In this document: positions 8,298 to 17,475 of the stretch, piece by piece
Position numbering within the stretch: the first letter of the stretch is position 1
Layout of the letters: every line of letters begins with the position of its first letter
Assembly (NCBI GenBank): GCA_036342255.1
Contig: JAZAUS010000010.1
Location: 9,065 to 73,064, forward strand
DNA length: 64,000 nt
Direction of reading: 5' to 3'
Source of the DNA: RUG11198 sp036342255
GTDB taxonomy: Bacteria; Bacillota_I; Bacilli_A; RF39; UBA660
Notes under the pieces: model-generated
What the model was told of the DNA's origin: nothing
Database searches by the model: none
What the model saw: the letters and a program-made list of their open reading frames with translations, nothing else
Translations under genes and position numbers: made by a program

Positions 8298-8531
8298 ATG
8301 AAAAGAATATCAAAAAATGTAAATACAACCAATAGAATAAACAAAATTAACATGATAAAGACACCCATTAATGGAACAAGTGCTTTAAAGCCTCAAACTA
8401 TTGAAAAGACAAAAACAAAAGCATTAAAAAGAAAATACATCAAACCAAAAGCTAACATTGTAGGAATGTCAACTCAACAATCACCAGTCATGGGATGCTG
8501 GAATTGTGGCTCAGACGGAATACATTGCTAA
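8298..8531 (+). CDS. Putative RiPP precursor peptide
   Basis: 77 residues. The first ~50 form a strongly basic, hydrophilic leader (Lys, Asn, Thr, Ile). The end is compositionally different: GCWNCGSDGIHC, with Cys at 67, 70 and 77 as the only cysteines. AAGGAG precedes ATG 8298. It is followed directly by a PqqD-like recognition protein and a radical SAM-SPASM enzyme, the standard order for radical-SAM RiPPs such as PQQ, sactipeptides and ranthipeptides. The last 26 bp of the gene overlap the PqqD frame. The core sequence matches no named peptide I know. Confidence 0.8.
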   Translation: MKRISKNVNTTNRINKINMIKTPINGTSALKPQTIEKTKTKALKRKYIKPKANIVGMSTQQSPVMGCWNCGSDGIHC

Positions 8532-8820
8532 TCATATTGATTTGAAAGTGCCTATTATCAAAGAAAATGTTGTTATAACTAAATTTGGAGACGAATGTGT
8601 CATTAATCCATCCTTTAAAGATGAAAATGAGCCATATGTAATAACATTAAACGATACAGGCACTTTCATTTTAAATGAAATAGATGGAATAAAAACTATC
8701 AAAGATATATTAGAAAAAATGACTGAATATTATAATATAAATAAAAAAATTGCTAAAAATGATTTATATGAGTTGATAAAAGATTTAGAAGAAGGAAAAA
8801 TAATAGAATGGAAAAACTAA
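8506..8820 (+). CDS. PqqD-like RiPP recognition element protein
   Basis: Up to 104 residues. The stretch VTLND-like ITLNDTGTFILNEIDGIKTIKDIL followed by a helix and an ILE/LI-D-LEEGKIIEW end is typical of PqqD winged-helix domains, which bind leader peptides and deliver them to the radical SAM enzyme. The start is uncertain: the frame opens with GTG 8506 inside the precursor gene, but TTG 8542 or GTG 8548 after the precursor stop would still keep the whole domain. Translational coupling with the precursor is likely. Confidence 0.8.
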   Translation: MAQTEYIANHIDLKVPIIKENVVITKFGDECVINPSFKDENEPYVITLNDTGTFILNEIDGIKTIKDILEKMTEYYNINKKIAKNDLYELIKDLEEGKIIEWKN

Positions 8821-10355
8821 CATATACAGATTTTATTAATAGTTTACTAAAAAAAACAAAAGATACTAATCAATTATTATATGCAACTATTGAATTAACA
8901 AATGCTTGTAATTTCAAATGCAAACATTGTTATTTAGGTTCAAAAAAAGATTTCAAATTTATTAATAAAAATGAACTATTCAAATTACTAGATGAATTAA
9001 AAAAATTAGGCTGTATATCACTAATACTAACTGGAGGAGAACCATTACTGCACCCCGATTTTAAAGAAATATACACATACGCAAAAAAGAAAGGTTTCTT
9101 AATAACTCTATTCACCAATGGAAGCCTATTAGATGATGACATTGTAAATTTACTAAAACTATATAAACCTGCTATGATAGAAATTAGCCTATATGGAACA
9201 AATAAAACTACCTATAAAAGATTTACTTCAAGAGATTTTAATTTTGATAAATTAAAAGATAATATTAAAAAATTAAGAGATAATAACATAAGAGTAAGAT
9301 TTAAAACAGTTCTTTTAAAACAAACATACAACCAAATTGATAAAATGAATAAGATTGCCAAAGAACTAAACTGTGATTTTAGATGGGATTACTACGTAAT
9401 TAATTCTTTGACTGATAATAATGATATTATTAATAGCACCAAATTAAATGAAGATGAAATAATATCAAAAATATTAAAAGACAAAGATAAATATGATTTA
9501 TTCAAAACAACTCTACATACTAATTTTGAAAAAAATGATAGATTATTTAAATGTGAAGCAGGCAAAAACAGTATCTATATTAGTTCAAATCTACTACTTT
9601 CCATATGTGTCATTGCCAGAGAACCTTATTATAATTTAAAAACAGGAAATCTCCAAGATGGAATAGATAAAGTTAGAGAATTTGGATGTCAGAAAATGCC
9701 CAACACCTGCAAATGTTCTAAATGTGAAAACATTGATATTTGCAGGTATTGTCCATCAAAGTTTAAAATTGCCAATAATGATTATTGTAAACCAATAGAA
9801 AAATATTGTAACATAGCATCAAAAATGAAAAAAATAATATCTATCGAAGAAAAAATAATAATAAAAGAATTAAGCAAAGATGAAGTATTAAACAATCTAG
9901 ATATTATGTTTGATATCATTAGTTCTAACATGGAAAACATAATTGATACTGGAAATACAAAAGAAGAAAACTATAAAATGTGGAAAGATGCCATGTTAGA
10001 TGAATTAAAAGAAAAAAACAAAAAATGGATTGGAGCATTTATTGATAATAAACTAATTGGCTACTTCTTATATAAAATTAATCCAAATAATATTAATCTA
10101 GATGAAATTCAAATTATAAAAAAACATCAAAAAGATAAATGTACTTTTCCAAAATTATTTACATATTTGTTAAAAGATGAGAACATCAAAGACAATTATA
10201 CAGTTACCACCTATGTAAATAAGAATAATGACAAATCAAAAGCAATTGTTAAAAAATTTGGATTTAAAATCTTAGAAGAAAGAAAAAATGGAAATAAATA
10301 TATAACAAAATTTAAATTATTAAAAGATAAATTATCAAAATACGCTATCAATTAA
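8808..10355 (+). CDS. Radical SAM/SPASM maturase fused to a GNAT domain
   Basis: 515 residues. Radical SAM cluster CNFKCKHC (Cys34, 38, 41) with GGEP motif near residue 78. SPASM-type Cys-rich region at about 250-345 (CKCSKCENIDICRYC), expected to bind auxiliary Fe-S clusters. Residues about 400-505 look like a GNAT acetyltransferase (WIGAFIDNKLIGYFLY ... KAIVKKFGFKILEE). It overlaps the end of the PqqD gene by 13 bp. It should install radical-mediated cross-links or epimerisations on the precursor; the fused GNAT could acetylate it, which is inference. Confidence 0.88.
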   Translation: MEKLTYTDFINSLLKKTKDTNQLLYATIELTNACNFKCKHCYLGSKKDFKFINKNELFKLLDELKKLGCISLILTGGEPLLHPDFKEIYTYAKKKGFLITLFTNGSLLDDDIVNLLKLYKPAMIEISLYGTNKTTYKRFTSRDFNFDKLKDNIKKLRDNNIRVRFKTVLLKQTYNQIDKMNKIAKELNCDFRWDYYVINSLTDNNDIINSTKLNEDEIISKILKDKDKYDLFKTTLHTNFEKNDRLFKCEAGKNSIYISSNLLLSICVIAREPYYNLKTGNLQDGIDKVREFGCQKMPNTCKCSKCENIDICRYCPSKFKIANNDYCKPIEKYCNIASKMKKIISIEEKIIIKELSKDEVLNNLDIMFDIISSNMENIIDTGNTKEENYKMWKDAMLDELKEKNKKWIGAFIDNKLIGYFLYKINPNNINLDEIQIIKKHQKDKCTFPKLFTYLLKDENIKDNYTVTTYVNKNNDKSKAIVKKFGFKILEERKNGNKYITKFKLLKDKLSKYAIN

Positions 10356-10363
10356 TAATAAAG

Positions 10364-10404
10364 AATAAAAGAATCAAAAATAATAATATCTTGATTCTTT
10401 TATT
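10364..10404. terminator. Bidirectional terminator after the RiPP operon
   Basis: A perfect 14-bp stem (aataaaagaatcaa / ttgattcttttatt) between the convergent ends of the RiPP operon and the YjbR-like gene. Confidence 0.75.
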
Positions 10405-10442
10405 ATATCTTACTAATTATATATAATATAATCTTTATCCAT

Positions 10443-11102
10443 CTATTCAACCATATCATAGCTCTCACCAATTAAATCTTCAATTATATTATCATCAATA
10501 CTATCATCTAATATTATAGATATCCACTTCTTCTTATTCATGTGATACGCCTTATAATACCCTTTTGTTGATAATAACTTATCAACCTTATCCTCTGATA
10601 CTTTTATATTTATTATCTCTATCTCCTTATCATCATTGCTATCTTTATCTATCTTGTTTCTAGAAACATTACCCACTAAAGCAAACCATTTCTTAACCTT
10701 CCTATATATAGCAAACCCAGGAGACTTCTCCCATAAAAATTCCGGATTAACATTATACTTATCTCTAATAAATTCATTAATTCTTCTTGTCTGAGAATAA
10801 ATAAAAGAATCTCTATTACAACACTTATCTCTAATATCAACAAGTATATTAACAAATTCATCCTTAATCTTAGAACTAAATTCTCCTAAAGATTCCCTTC
10901 TAAAATTAATATATTCATCATCAAATTCTATCTCTATAACCTTACCCCTAATACATTTATCATATTCAATTATAACTTCAAACTTATCATCCATTATTTT
11001 ATTACTATAACATAACTTACCATTCTTATTCTTAAAACCATATTTTATTAACTTATCTTTATCTATTTCATAATAATTAAATATCTCTTCTTCAATATTC
11101 AT
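10443..11102 (-). CDS. MmcQ/YjbR family protein
   Basis: 219 residues. The C-terminal ~120 residues carry the YjbR/CyaY-like fold signature: LWEKSPGFAIYR, then KWFALVGNV, a DK-x-EI-NIKV strand and a Y-KAYHMNKKKWISIILDD motif. An extra ~90-residue N-terminal segment precedes it. The family is annotated as DNA-binding but its role is not established. ATG 11102 follows AGGAG. Single-gene unit. Confidence 0.85.
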   Translation of the reverse strand: MNIEEEIFNYYEIDKDKLIKYGFKNKNGKLCYSNKIMDDKFEVIIEYDKCIRGKVIEIEFDDEYINFRRESLGEFSSKIKDEFVNILVDIRDKCCNRDSFIYSQTRRINEFIRDKYNVNPEFLWEKSPGFAIYRKVKKWFALVGNVSRNKIDKDSNDDKEIEIINIKVSEDKVDKLLSTKGYYKAYHMNKKKWISIILDDSIDDNIIEDLIGESYDMVE

Positions 11103-11131
11103 AATAATTAACTCCTAAACTAATTATAACA

Positions 11132-11395
11132 CTATTTACTTTTCTTTAAAGATAAATCTTTGTTATTCCTTGACTTTAATATATAATTATAATCATTTTT
11201 AACTATTTCTTTTTGTTTATAAGATAATTTATCATATAACTTTTCAAATTCAATAAATCTCTCTTCTTCACCAGATAAAAGATAATAATACATCTTCATA
11301 ATACATTCATTTACTTCTAAGTCATACACTAAATAATCATTATATTCATCATAATTATTTAATAACAGTCCTAATCTAAATAGCTCACTTTTCAT
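11132..11395 (-). CDS. Small hypothetical protein
   Basis: 87 residues, acidic in the middle and Lys-rich at the end (SLKKSK); predicted all-helical and soluble. No family recognised. The ATG at 11395 has only a weak ribosome site (GGTGG). It lies 29 bp upstream of the YjbR-like gene in the same direction. Confidence 0.5.
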   Translation of the reverse strand: MKSELFRLGLLLNNYDEYNDYLVYDLEVNECIMKMYYYLLSGEEERFIEFEKLYDKLSYKQKEIVKNDYNYILKSRNNKDLSLKKSK

Positions 11396-11431
11396 ATTCC
11401 ACCACTATATTTAGTGTACATTATATCAAAC

Positions 11432-11463
11432 AAAAAAAGAAAGATATTTCACTTTCTTTTTTT
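11432..11463 (-). terminator. Terminator of the chimeric remnant
   Basis: 11-bp stem (aaaaaagaaag / ctttctttttt), 8-nt loop, T-run on the minus strand. Confidence 0.75.
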
Positions 11464-11467
11464 ATAA

Positions 11468-11680
11468 TTATTTAACTTTCTTTAATTCATATACCTGATC
11501 TACCATCTTACACACATTAGAAGAATGCGTTACTATTATTACACACTTACCCTCTTTATGAGCTAAATCTTTAAATATATCAAGTATTTCTTCTTCTGTC
11601 TGTTTATCTAAATTACCAGTAGGTTCATCTGCTACTATCTCTGCTAAAGACTTCTCATCTTCCACTACTAATATTCTCAT
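11468..11680 (-). pseudogene. Deletion chimera: response-regulator start joined to ABC ATPase end
   Basis: 70 residues from ATG 11680 (GAGGTG upstream). Residues 1-16 (MRILVVEDEKSLAEIV) are the opening strand and acidic pocket of an OmpR-type response regulator. The next residue begins ADEPTGNLD, the Walker B segment of a BceA/LolD-type ATPase, and the protein continues through the H-loop (IIVTHSS) to a normal ATPase C-terminus. Both parent functions are lost. This is the expected scar of one in-frame deletion that removed the rest of a two-component plus ABC transporter locus. Confidence 0.8.
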
Positions 11681-11734
11681 AAATAAACACCTCATATATA
11701 ATTATATATCTATTTATTAAATAAATATTAAATA

Positions 11735-12619
11735 TTAATGTCTTATCTTTATTATATCATCTTCTTCTATTTCTCCAATTAATAAAGATGATTTAGGATT
11801 ATGCTTACTATAATTATCATAAACCATTCTTTCATTATAATTAGCATAACAATACTTACAAAAATGCTTACAAGAATTATATACCCCAATATCAACCATC
11901 TCTATACATTGACATGGAACCTTCTTTCTAGCATTCCATTTTTTATATACTTTTCCCGTTAATTTAAAGGCCAATTCTCGAGACATACATTCATCTTTAA
12001 TAAACCCATATTCTACTAGATTTCTATCTTCAGCACATGTATGTACCACCATACCATGTTTCCTAGCACTCCGACTAAATTCTAACCCAATTCTCTTATA
12101 ATCATCTTCTGTTAATTCTTTATATTTTAAATACTTATAATTCTTTCTTACATTCTTATAATCATCTATAAATGAAATTAATATCTTATTAACATATCCA
12201 TCTAATATATTACATATCTTATCAAAAGCCTTTACATGATAATCTACATTATATTTATCATTTATAAATACAGGATCATATCTAATTACTAAATTATCTT
12301 TACCTATAATATTAGATAATTTCTTTATCCCCTCTATTATATCTCTCTTAGATACTAAATTAGGTTCTATATCTTCCTTATATGAAGTTAAAGTAACATG
12401 AAAATATACTTTCTTTTTAATATCTTTTAACTTATCTAATATAGGTATAGGATTCTTCATACAAAAAAATAACATTTCCACATCATCTAACATAATCCTA
12501 CTAACCATCTTAGGATTAAAAGGATTCCTAACATCAATAAAACCCTCATCTAATCTATTCATTAGCCATTCAGAATAAAATGCCACTATATCTGTCCTAC
12601 CACTAATATTTAATATCAT
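11735..12619 (-). CDS. DUF1848 family Fe-S/radical-SAM-like protein
   Basis: 294 residues from ATG 12619. Conserved DUF1848 features are seen: SGRTDIVAFYSEWLMNRL and VRNPFNP at the N-terminus, FHVTLT near residue 80, IRYDPVF near 120, and a C-terminal cysteine cluster CQCIEMVDIGVYNSC then CKYC. The barrel-like layout and clustered Cys suggest an Fe-S enzyme; no reaction is established. The RBS is weak. Single gene. Confidence 0.88.
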   Translation of the reverse strand: MILNISGRTDIVAFYSEWLMNRLDEGFIDVRNPFNPKMVSRIMLDDVEMLFFCMKNPIPILDKLKDIKKKVYFHVTLTSYKEDIEPNLVSKRDIIEGIKKLSNIIGKDNLVIRYDPVFINDKYNVDYHVKAFDKICNILDGYVNKILISFIDDYKNVRKNYKYLKYKELTEDDYKRIGLEFSRSARKHGMVVHTCAEDRNLVEYGFIKDECMSRELAFKLTGKVYKKWNARKKVPCQCIEMVDIGVYNSCKHFCKYCYANYNERMVYDNYSKHNPKSSLLIGEIEEDDIIKIRH

Positions 12620-12694
12620 AACTATCACTTGCTTTCAATAACTACAAATATTATAACATGTTTTCGTAACTATAATAAAAAACTCCTAATAAAT

Positions 12695-12722
12695 TAAAAA
12701 AGACGAATAGAAATTCGCCTTT
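12695..12722 (-). terminator. Terminator after the IseA-like gene
   Basis: 7-bp stem (agacgaa / ttcgcct, one wobble) followed on the minus strand by six T. Confidence 0.7.
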
Positions 12723-12781
12723 AATTATCTAATTGAAAAATCAACTTAATTATTATAAATGTACATTAAAACATATTTTTT

Positions 12782-13465
12782 TTAATTTTTAGTTACATCC
12801 TCATAAGAGTTAATTAACCAATTATCAGCCGATTTAATCATTATAATATTAATTGTTTTACTATTTTTCTCTTCTTCAGACACATCCGAATACATAGCAG
12901 TTATTGTTGCAGTTATACTATTTTCAGTTATTTGATTAATTTTAAATAATGATTCATTTTCTAAATAATTAGTATAATTCATATCACTACCTTTATTTCT
13001 TGTATTACAATATAAATTTCCACCTTCTTCATAATAACTCTTACTTATAGAATCATTATAATTAGGTGTAGAATTTAGCAAATCTTTAGTCATATATTTT
13101 TCTAAATATTCAGATAATTCTGAAAAACTAGAATATGTAGCAGACTTCATATACAAAGAATCATTAATAATCTTAGAAGAATTTTCTTCTTTTACATATT
13201 CACCACAATATGATATCATTCCAAGATCAAATACTTTCCTAGCCACATCATATTTCTCTTTTAAAATAGCTATTGCTTCATTTTCTGATAACTCATTATT
13301 ACTTTCATCACCCATTTTTTCGTTATTTTTACCATTTTCCACATCAGTCTTTATTTCTTTAAAACTAACAGTCCCTGTCGCAAATAAACCAATACATACA
13401 ACTAACATAATAATTATACCTATTAATATTCCAACCAACAACCCACTATTACTTTTCTTCTCCAT
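12782..13465 (-). CDS. Membrane-anchored IseA-like protein
   Basis: 227 residues: a short cytoplasmic start (MEKKSNSG), one helix at residues 8-32, a linker rich in Asn/Glu, then an extracellular domain from about 60. The domain (EAIAILKEKYDVARKVF, YMKSATYSSFSELSEYLEKYMT, GNLYC, SITATITAMY) resembles IseA/YoeB, inhibitors of cell-wall DL-endopeptidases. Similarity is by pattern. ATG 13465 follows AAGGAG. Single gene with its own terminator. Confidence 0.6.
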   Translation of the reverse strand: MEKKSNSGLLVGILIGIIIMLVVCIGLFATGTVSFKEIKTDVENGKNNEKMGDESNNELSENEAIAILKEKYDVARKVFDLGMISYCGEYVKEENSSKIINDSLYMKSATYSSFSELSEYLEKYMTKDLLNSTPNYNDSISKSYYEEGGNLYCNTRNKGSDMNYTNYLENESLFKINQITENSITATITAMYSDVSEEEKNSKTINIIMIKSADNWLINSYEDVTKN

Positions 13466-13516
13466 AAATATACACTCCTTCTATTTAAATGATATCATAA
13501 TAATTATCTTCAAACA

Positions 13517-13563
13517 ATAAAAAAAATATCATTTACAATCTAATTGTAAACTGATATTTTTTT
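13517..13563. terminator. Bidirectional terminator after the ZIP gene
   Basis: Long hairpin (aaaaaatatcatttacaat against attgtaaactgatatttttt, one bulged base) with A and T runs at either end. Confidence 0.8.
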
Positions 13564-13568
13564 ATTAT

Positions 13569-14345
13569 TTATCCTAATGCTACATCTAAAATCATCATTA
13601 TAACAAAACCTATCGCAAAACCAACTGTTCCTAAATCAGAATGTTTTCCTATCTGAGACTCAGGTATCAATTCTTCCACTACTACATATATCATAGCCCC
13701 TGCTGCAAATGATAATAAATATGGAAGAATTGGTACCACTAATGAAGTAAGAAGAATAGTTATTGCTCCACCAATTGGTTCAACTATCCCAGATAAAGTA
13801 CCATATAAAAATGATTTGGCTTTAGAATTACCTTCTTCTTTTAATGGCATAGATATAATAGCTCCTTCAGGGAAATTTTGTATAGCTATTCCTATTGATA
13901 AAGCTATAGCGCCAGCCATAGTAATAGAATTATTACCAGATACTGCCCCAGCTAACGCAACACCAACCGCCATTCCCTCAGGTATATTATGTAAGGTTAC
14001 AGCAAGTACCATCATCATAGATTTACCTAATTTAGATTTTATACCTTCAGGTTCCTTACTCCTTATATGTAAATGAGGAATAATATTATCAAGTACTAAT
14101 AAAAATATTATTCCTAATATAAATCCTACAGTAGCAGGTACCCATGCTATTATCTTCTGTTCACGAGCCATATCTATAGATGGTATTAACAATGACCAAA
14201 CAGAAGCAGCTACCATAACACCAGAAGCAAAACCTAATAATACTTTCTCCACTTTATTATTAATCTTATTCCTCATTAAAAATACCATAGCTGCCCCTAA
14301 CATAGTCCCAATAAAAGGAATCATTAATCCTAAAAACAAATTCAT
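13569..14345 (-). CDS. ZIP family divalent-metal transporter
   Basis: 258 residues from ATG 14345 (GGAAGGTGATG upstream). Eight hydrophobic helices. The signature metal-site helices are clear: HNIPEGMAVGVAL (TM4) and QNFPEGAIISMP (TM5), with a His-rich loop (HLHIRS) near residue 95. It should import zinc or iron across the cytoplasmic membrane. ZupT/gufA-like length. Single gene with its own terminator. Confidence 0.95.
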   Translation of the reverse strand: MNLFLGLMIPFIGTMLGAAMVFLMRNKINNKVEKVLLGFASGVMVAASVWSLLIPSIDMAREQKIIAWVPATVGFILGIIFLLVLDNIIPHLHIRSKEPEGIKSKLGKSMMMVLAVTLHNIPEGMAVGVALAGAVSGNNSITMAGAIALSIGIAIQNFPEGAIISMPLKEEGNSKAKSFLYGTLSGIVEPIGGAITILLTSLVVPILPYLLSFAAGAMIYVVVEELIPESQIGKHSDLGTVGFAIGFVIMMILDVALG

Positions 14346-14417
14346 AACATCACCTTCCAATATAATAAGTATATCACTCTTTATTACTAATAACTAGATT
14401 TATATATATAATCATTA

Positions 14418-14452
14418 TAAAAATGACTTAGTATAATCTAAGTCATTTTTAA
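14418..14452 (-). terminator. Terminator of the ABC-2 operon
   Basis: Perfect 12-bp stem (aaaaatgactta / taagtcattttt), 8-nt loop, T-run; just past the permease stop. Confidence 0.85.
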
Positions 14453-14455
14453 ATA

Positions 14456-15172
14456 TTATTTTATCTCTTTTACTTTTACTATTCTAACTCCTATTACAAA
14501 TACTACCACAGTATATATTATATACACAACTATTGGCATATATATATTATTAAGAACAGGTTTAGCTATAAACTTAAGTCCCACATTATCTAACCAATAT
14601 TTACTAATATTAATATGCAAGTTTGTATCAACAATTCCCAAAACTATACTAATTATATTAGATATAAACATATTACCTATTATAGCAGCACTATTCTTCT
14701 CTAAAACAAATGCTATTGTTCCATAAAAAACTGTATATGCAATTATATTAAATATTGAATATATAAATATAAGAGGCACACTAGCTTCATAACCCATACC
14801 ATTTTTAATAAATAATACAAAGAATACTAAAATAGTAATCCCATACATACATAAAAGACCTATCAAAGAAGCTATATACTTAGATATTAATAATTTAACT
14901 ACACTATATCCTCTTCCAACAATATTTTTAGCAGTACCTTCAGTAAAATCAAAAGTACAAAAAAGTGTTATAAATATCATACTAACTACACTTACTTCAT
15001 TAGATAAGAAATCCACTACTCCTGGTAATACTTTTGTAACAGGTATAGATTTAGATGTTAATTCCATAATAAATAGTATTATAGGTGACATTAATAAACT
15101 AATAGCTAAACATACATAAAATAATTTATTATGAAATATATTTCTTACTTGTAATTTAATTAATCTTTTCAC
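14456..15172 (-). CDS. ABC-2 type transporter permease (BcrB-like)
   Basis: 238 residues, about six membrane helices in the ABC-2 layout, starting with a short cytoplasmic basic stretch (MKRLIKLQVRNIF). The start is GTG 15172. It follows the ATPase gene with a 2-bp gap, so the two form one exporter. Such BcrAB-type pairs often give self-protection against bacitracin or lantibiotics; the substrate here is unknown. Confidence 0.88.
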   Translation of the reverse strand: MKRLIKLQVRNIFHNKLFYVCLAISLLMSPIILFIMELTSKSIPVTKVLPGVVDFLSNEVSVVSMIFITLFCTFDFTEGTAKNIVGRGYSVVKLLISKYIASLIGLLCMYGITILVFFVLFIKNGMGYEASVPLIFIYSIFNIIAYTVFYGTIAFVLEKNSAAIIGNMFISNIISIVLGIVDTNLHINISKYWLDNVGLKFIAKPVLNNIYMPIVVYIIYTVVVFVIGVRIVKVKEIK

Positions 15173-15174
15173 TA

Positions 15175-16068
15175 TTAATCACCTATCCTTCTCATAAAGT
15201 ATTCTTCTAAACTATCAAAATTAGGATATATAGCTGAAACATCTATACCAGCCTTAACTAACTTAGTATTTATCTTAGCCGAATCCTCTATCTTAGAATG
15301 TACCTCTAATTTATTACCTCTAATTATTAAATTCTTCTCACTAATATCCTTAGCTAAGATTTTCTTAGCCTTAACACTATCATTACATTCAATAACAATT
15401 TTATTCTTACATTTATTCTTCAACTCTTTAGCATCTATCTCTTCTATTAATTCACCCTTATTAATAATACCATACCTAGTAACTACTTTAGATAATTCAT
15501 CCAATAAATGTGAAGATATTAAAAATGTAATATTCTTCTCTTTATTAAGCTTTATAATAACATCTCTTATCTCTTTAATACCTTCAGGATCTAGCCCATT
15601 AATAGGTTCATCCAATAACAAAAACTCAGGTTCCCCAAGAAGAGCTACTGCAATACCTAATCTTTGTTTCATACCTAAAGAAAAATTCTTTACTTTTCTC
15701 TTACCAGTATTACCTAAACCTACTAACTCCAATAATTCTTTAATTTGAGATTCATCAGCATCATATAATATTGCAAATCTTTTTAAATTTTCATAAGCAG
15801 AAGCATTCTTATACAAGCCTGGAGCCTCAATTAAAGATCCAACTCTTAATCCTACTTCTTCAATACTTTTATTATCAAAAAAACTAACTTCACCATTTGT
15901 CTTTATTGTAAGTGATAATACAACTCTCATAAAAGTTGTTTTACCAGCCCCATTCTTACCAATAAAACCATATATATCCCCTCTATTAATATTCATATTA
16001 ATACCATTCAACACAGTATTATTACCATATTTCTTAACAATACCACGTGTCTTTAATATAGATTCCAT
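15175..16068 (-). CDS. ABC transporter ATP-binding protein (BcrA-like)
   Basis: 297 residues from ATG 16068 (AAAGGAGATG upstream). Walker A GKNGAGKTT, signature FSLGMKQRLGI, Walker B LLLDEPINGLDP and H-loop ISSHLL are all intact. The C-terminal ~80 residues form the extra domain usual in BcrA/drug-exporter ATPases. It pairs with the permease immediately downstream. Confidence 0.93.
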   Translation of the reverse strand: MESILKTRGIVKKYGNNTVLNGINMNINRGDIYGFIGKNGAGKTTFMRVVLSLTIKTNGEVSFFDNKSIEEVGLRVGSLIEAPGLYKNASAYENLKRFAILYDADESQIKELLELVGLGNTGKRKVKNFSLGMKQRLGIAVALLGEPEFLLLDEPINGLDPEGIKEIRDVIIKLNKEKNITFLISSHLLDELSKVVTRYGIINKGELIEEIDAKELKNKCKNKIVIECNDSVKAKKILAKDISEKNLIIRGNKLEVHSKIEDSAKINTKLVKAGIDVSAIYPNFDSLEEYFMRRIGD

Positions 16069-16121
16069 TAATTCATCTCCTTTTTCTAGCTTATTATAAC
16101 ATAACAAAAACATATTTAAAC

Positions 16122-16163
16122 AAAAAAAGAAATAATATTAATCATGTTTTAATATTATTTCTT
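16122..16163 (-). terminator. Terminator overlapping the end of the hydrolase gene
   Basis: Perfect 15-bp stem (aagaaataatattaa / ttaatattatttctt) with a T-run; the stop codon of the MBL-fold gene lies inside one arm. Confidence 0.85.
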
Positions 16164-16884
16164 CTTTTTGTTTAACTATTATCCAATTATCCATCTTAAA
16201 CTTACTAGCAACCTCATCATCATATCCTCTACCATCACTAACCATATGATATGGAATATTATGCTTTGCTTTAATTTTCTGACTAGCCTTAATAGCATCC
16301 TCAACACTCATAGTATACTTACCATCACATGGAATAAAAGCATAATCAATATTATATGTACCCAATTTATCCATCATTGAAGTAATTGCCGTATCACCAG
16401 CTATATATATTTTAGTCTCATCAGATAAAGTTATAACATAACCAACACATTCTTTCTCATTATGATATCTATTATATCCAGCCTCTACTGCTTCAATCTT
16501 AGCATATCCCAAATCAAAAGACTTATACTCACCATCTACTAAACCATCTTTATTTGTAATTAATTTATAATCACTAGTCTTATTCTTTACTTTTGATACT
16601 TCATTATGATCATAATGATCATGAGTAACCAATACCAAATCAGCAGCCATATCATAATCATCCCCCATATAAGGATCAACATATATAACCTTACCCTCAC
16701 GTGTAGTTATTCTTAAACTAGCATGTCCCAAATAATATAACTTATTCTCTCCAGTATTCTTTATCTCATTATTATTCATTACTTTATCCTCCTTCTTATG
16801 ATTATTATTTAATATAAATACTAAACCAATCCCCATTAATATAACTAATATACATATAATTATCTTCTTATTCGTAAAAATCAC
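16138..16884 (-). CDS. Membrane-anchored metallo-beta-lactamase-fold hydrolase
   Basis: About 245 residues: an N-terminal anchor (residues 7-26) and then an MBL fold (LYYLGHASLRI, DPYMGDDYD, metal motif THDHYDH, AGDTAI, HNIPYHMVSD). It resembles UlaG-like metal-dependent hydrolases; the substrate is unknown. The start is unclear: AGGAG lies directly against GTG 16884, while the usual 8-nt spacing falls on an ACG at 16875, so a non-standard start is possible. Confidence 0.85.
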   Translation of the reverse strand: MIFTNKKIIICILVILMGIGLVFILNNNHKKEDKVMNNNEIKNTGENKLYYLGHASLRITTREGKVIYVDPYMGDDYDMAADLVLVTHDHYDHNEVSKVKNKTSDYKLITNKDGLVDGEYKSFDLGYAKIEAVEAGYNRYHNEKECVGYVITLSDETKIYIAGDTAITSMMDKLGTYNIDYAFIPCDGKYTMSVEDAIKASQKIKAKHNIPYHMVSDGRGYDDEVASKFKMDNWIIVKQKEEIILKHD

Positions 16885-16893
16885 TCCTATATA

Positions 16894-17430
16894 TTATTCT
16901 TTCTCTTTTAAAGCTTTATCTATTACCCCTTTAATATATTTATCCTTACCTAAAGTATACTTCTTTCTCTCATTCTTATATTTATTATATAATTCCATCT
17001 TTAATAATTCATATTTTTCCTTCTCATCTTCATGAGAATTTAAATAATCTCTAAACATAATGGAGGTAATCCCTCTCATATCACCAGTTTTATATACATG
17101 AATAAAAGCCTTAATCTTACCATCTTCTTCCCGACGAATTAGATAATCTCCTCCCATAGTAGGTTCCTTTTTTACTGTATAAATATCTCCTTCTACTTTA
17201 GATTCTGTATATTTTATAAAATCATCTAAATCATCAGTCTGTATAAGTATATCTATTATAGGTTTAGATTTAATATTCTTTATACTAGTACTACCAACAT
17301 GATCTATACAAAATATCTTATCTCCATATATATTAAGTAACCTATTCTTCTCTTCTTCATATATCTTAGCATAATCATCTCTATAATCCATAATCTCTAA
17401 ATAACCACGTCTTAATCCTTCATTATCCAC
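16894..17430 (-). CDS. GrpB/UPF0157 nucleotidyltransferase-like protein
   Basis: 178 residues. Pattern YRDDYAKIYEEEKNRL, IDHVGSTSIKNIKSKPIIDILI (the nucleotidyltransferase-like G-S and D-x-D core), and a late HVYKTGD, F-RDYL segment define the GrpB family. Its reaction is not established. Starts at GTG 17430 with GGAGGTG upstream. Its stop lies 9 bp before the hydrolase frame, so the two may be cotranscribed. Confidence 0.9.
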   Translation of the reverse strand: MDNEGLRRGYLEIMDYRDDYAKIYEEEKNRLLNIYGDKIFCIDHVGSTSIKNIKSKPIIDILIQTDDLDDFIKYTESKVEGDIYTVKKEPTMGGDYLIRREEDGKIKAFIHVYKTGDMRGITSIMFRDYLNSHEDEKEKYELLKMELYNKYKNERKKYTLGKDKYIKGVIDKALKEKE

Positions 17431-17475
17431 ATCTACACCTCCAATTTTTCTTTATTATATCACATTATACTAAAC

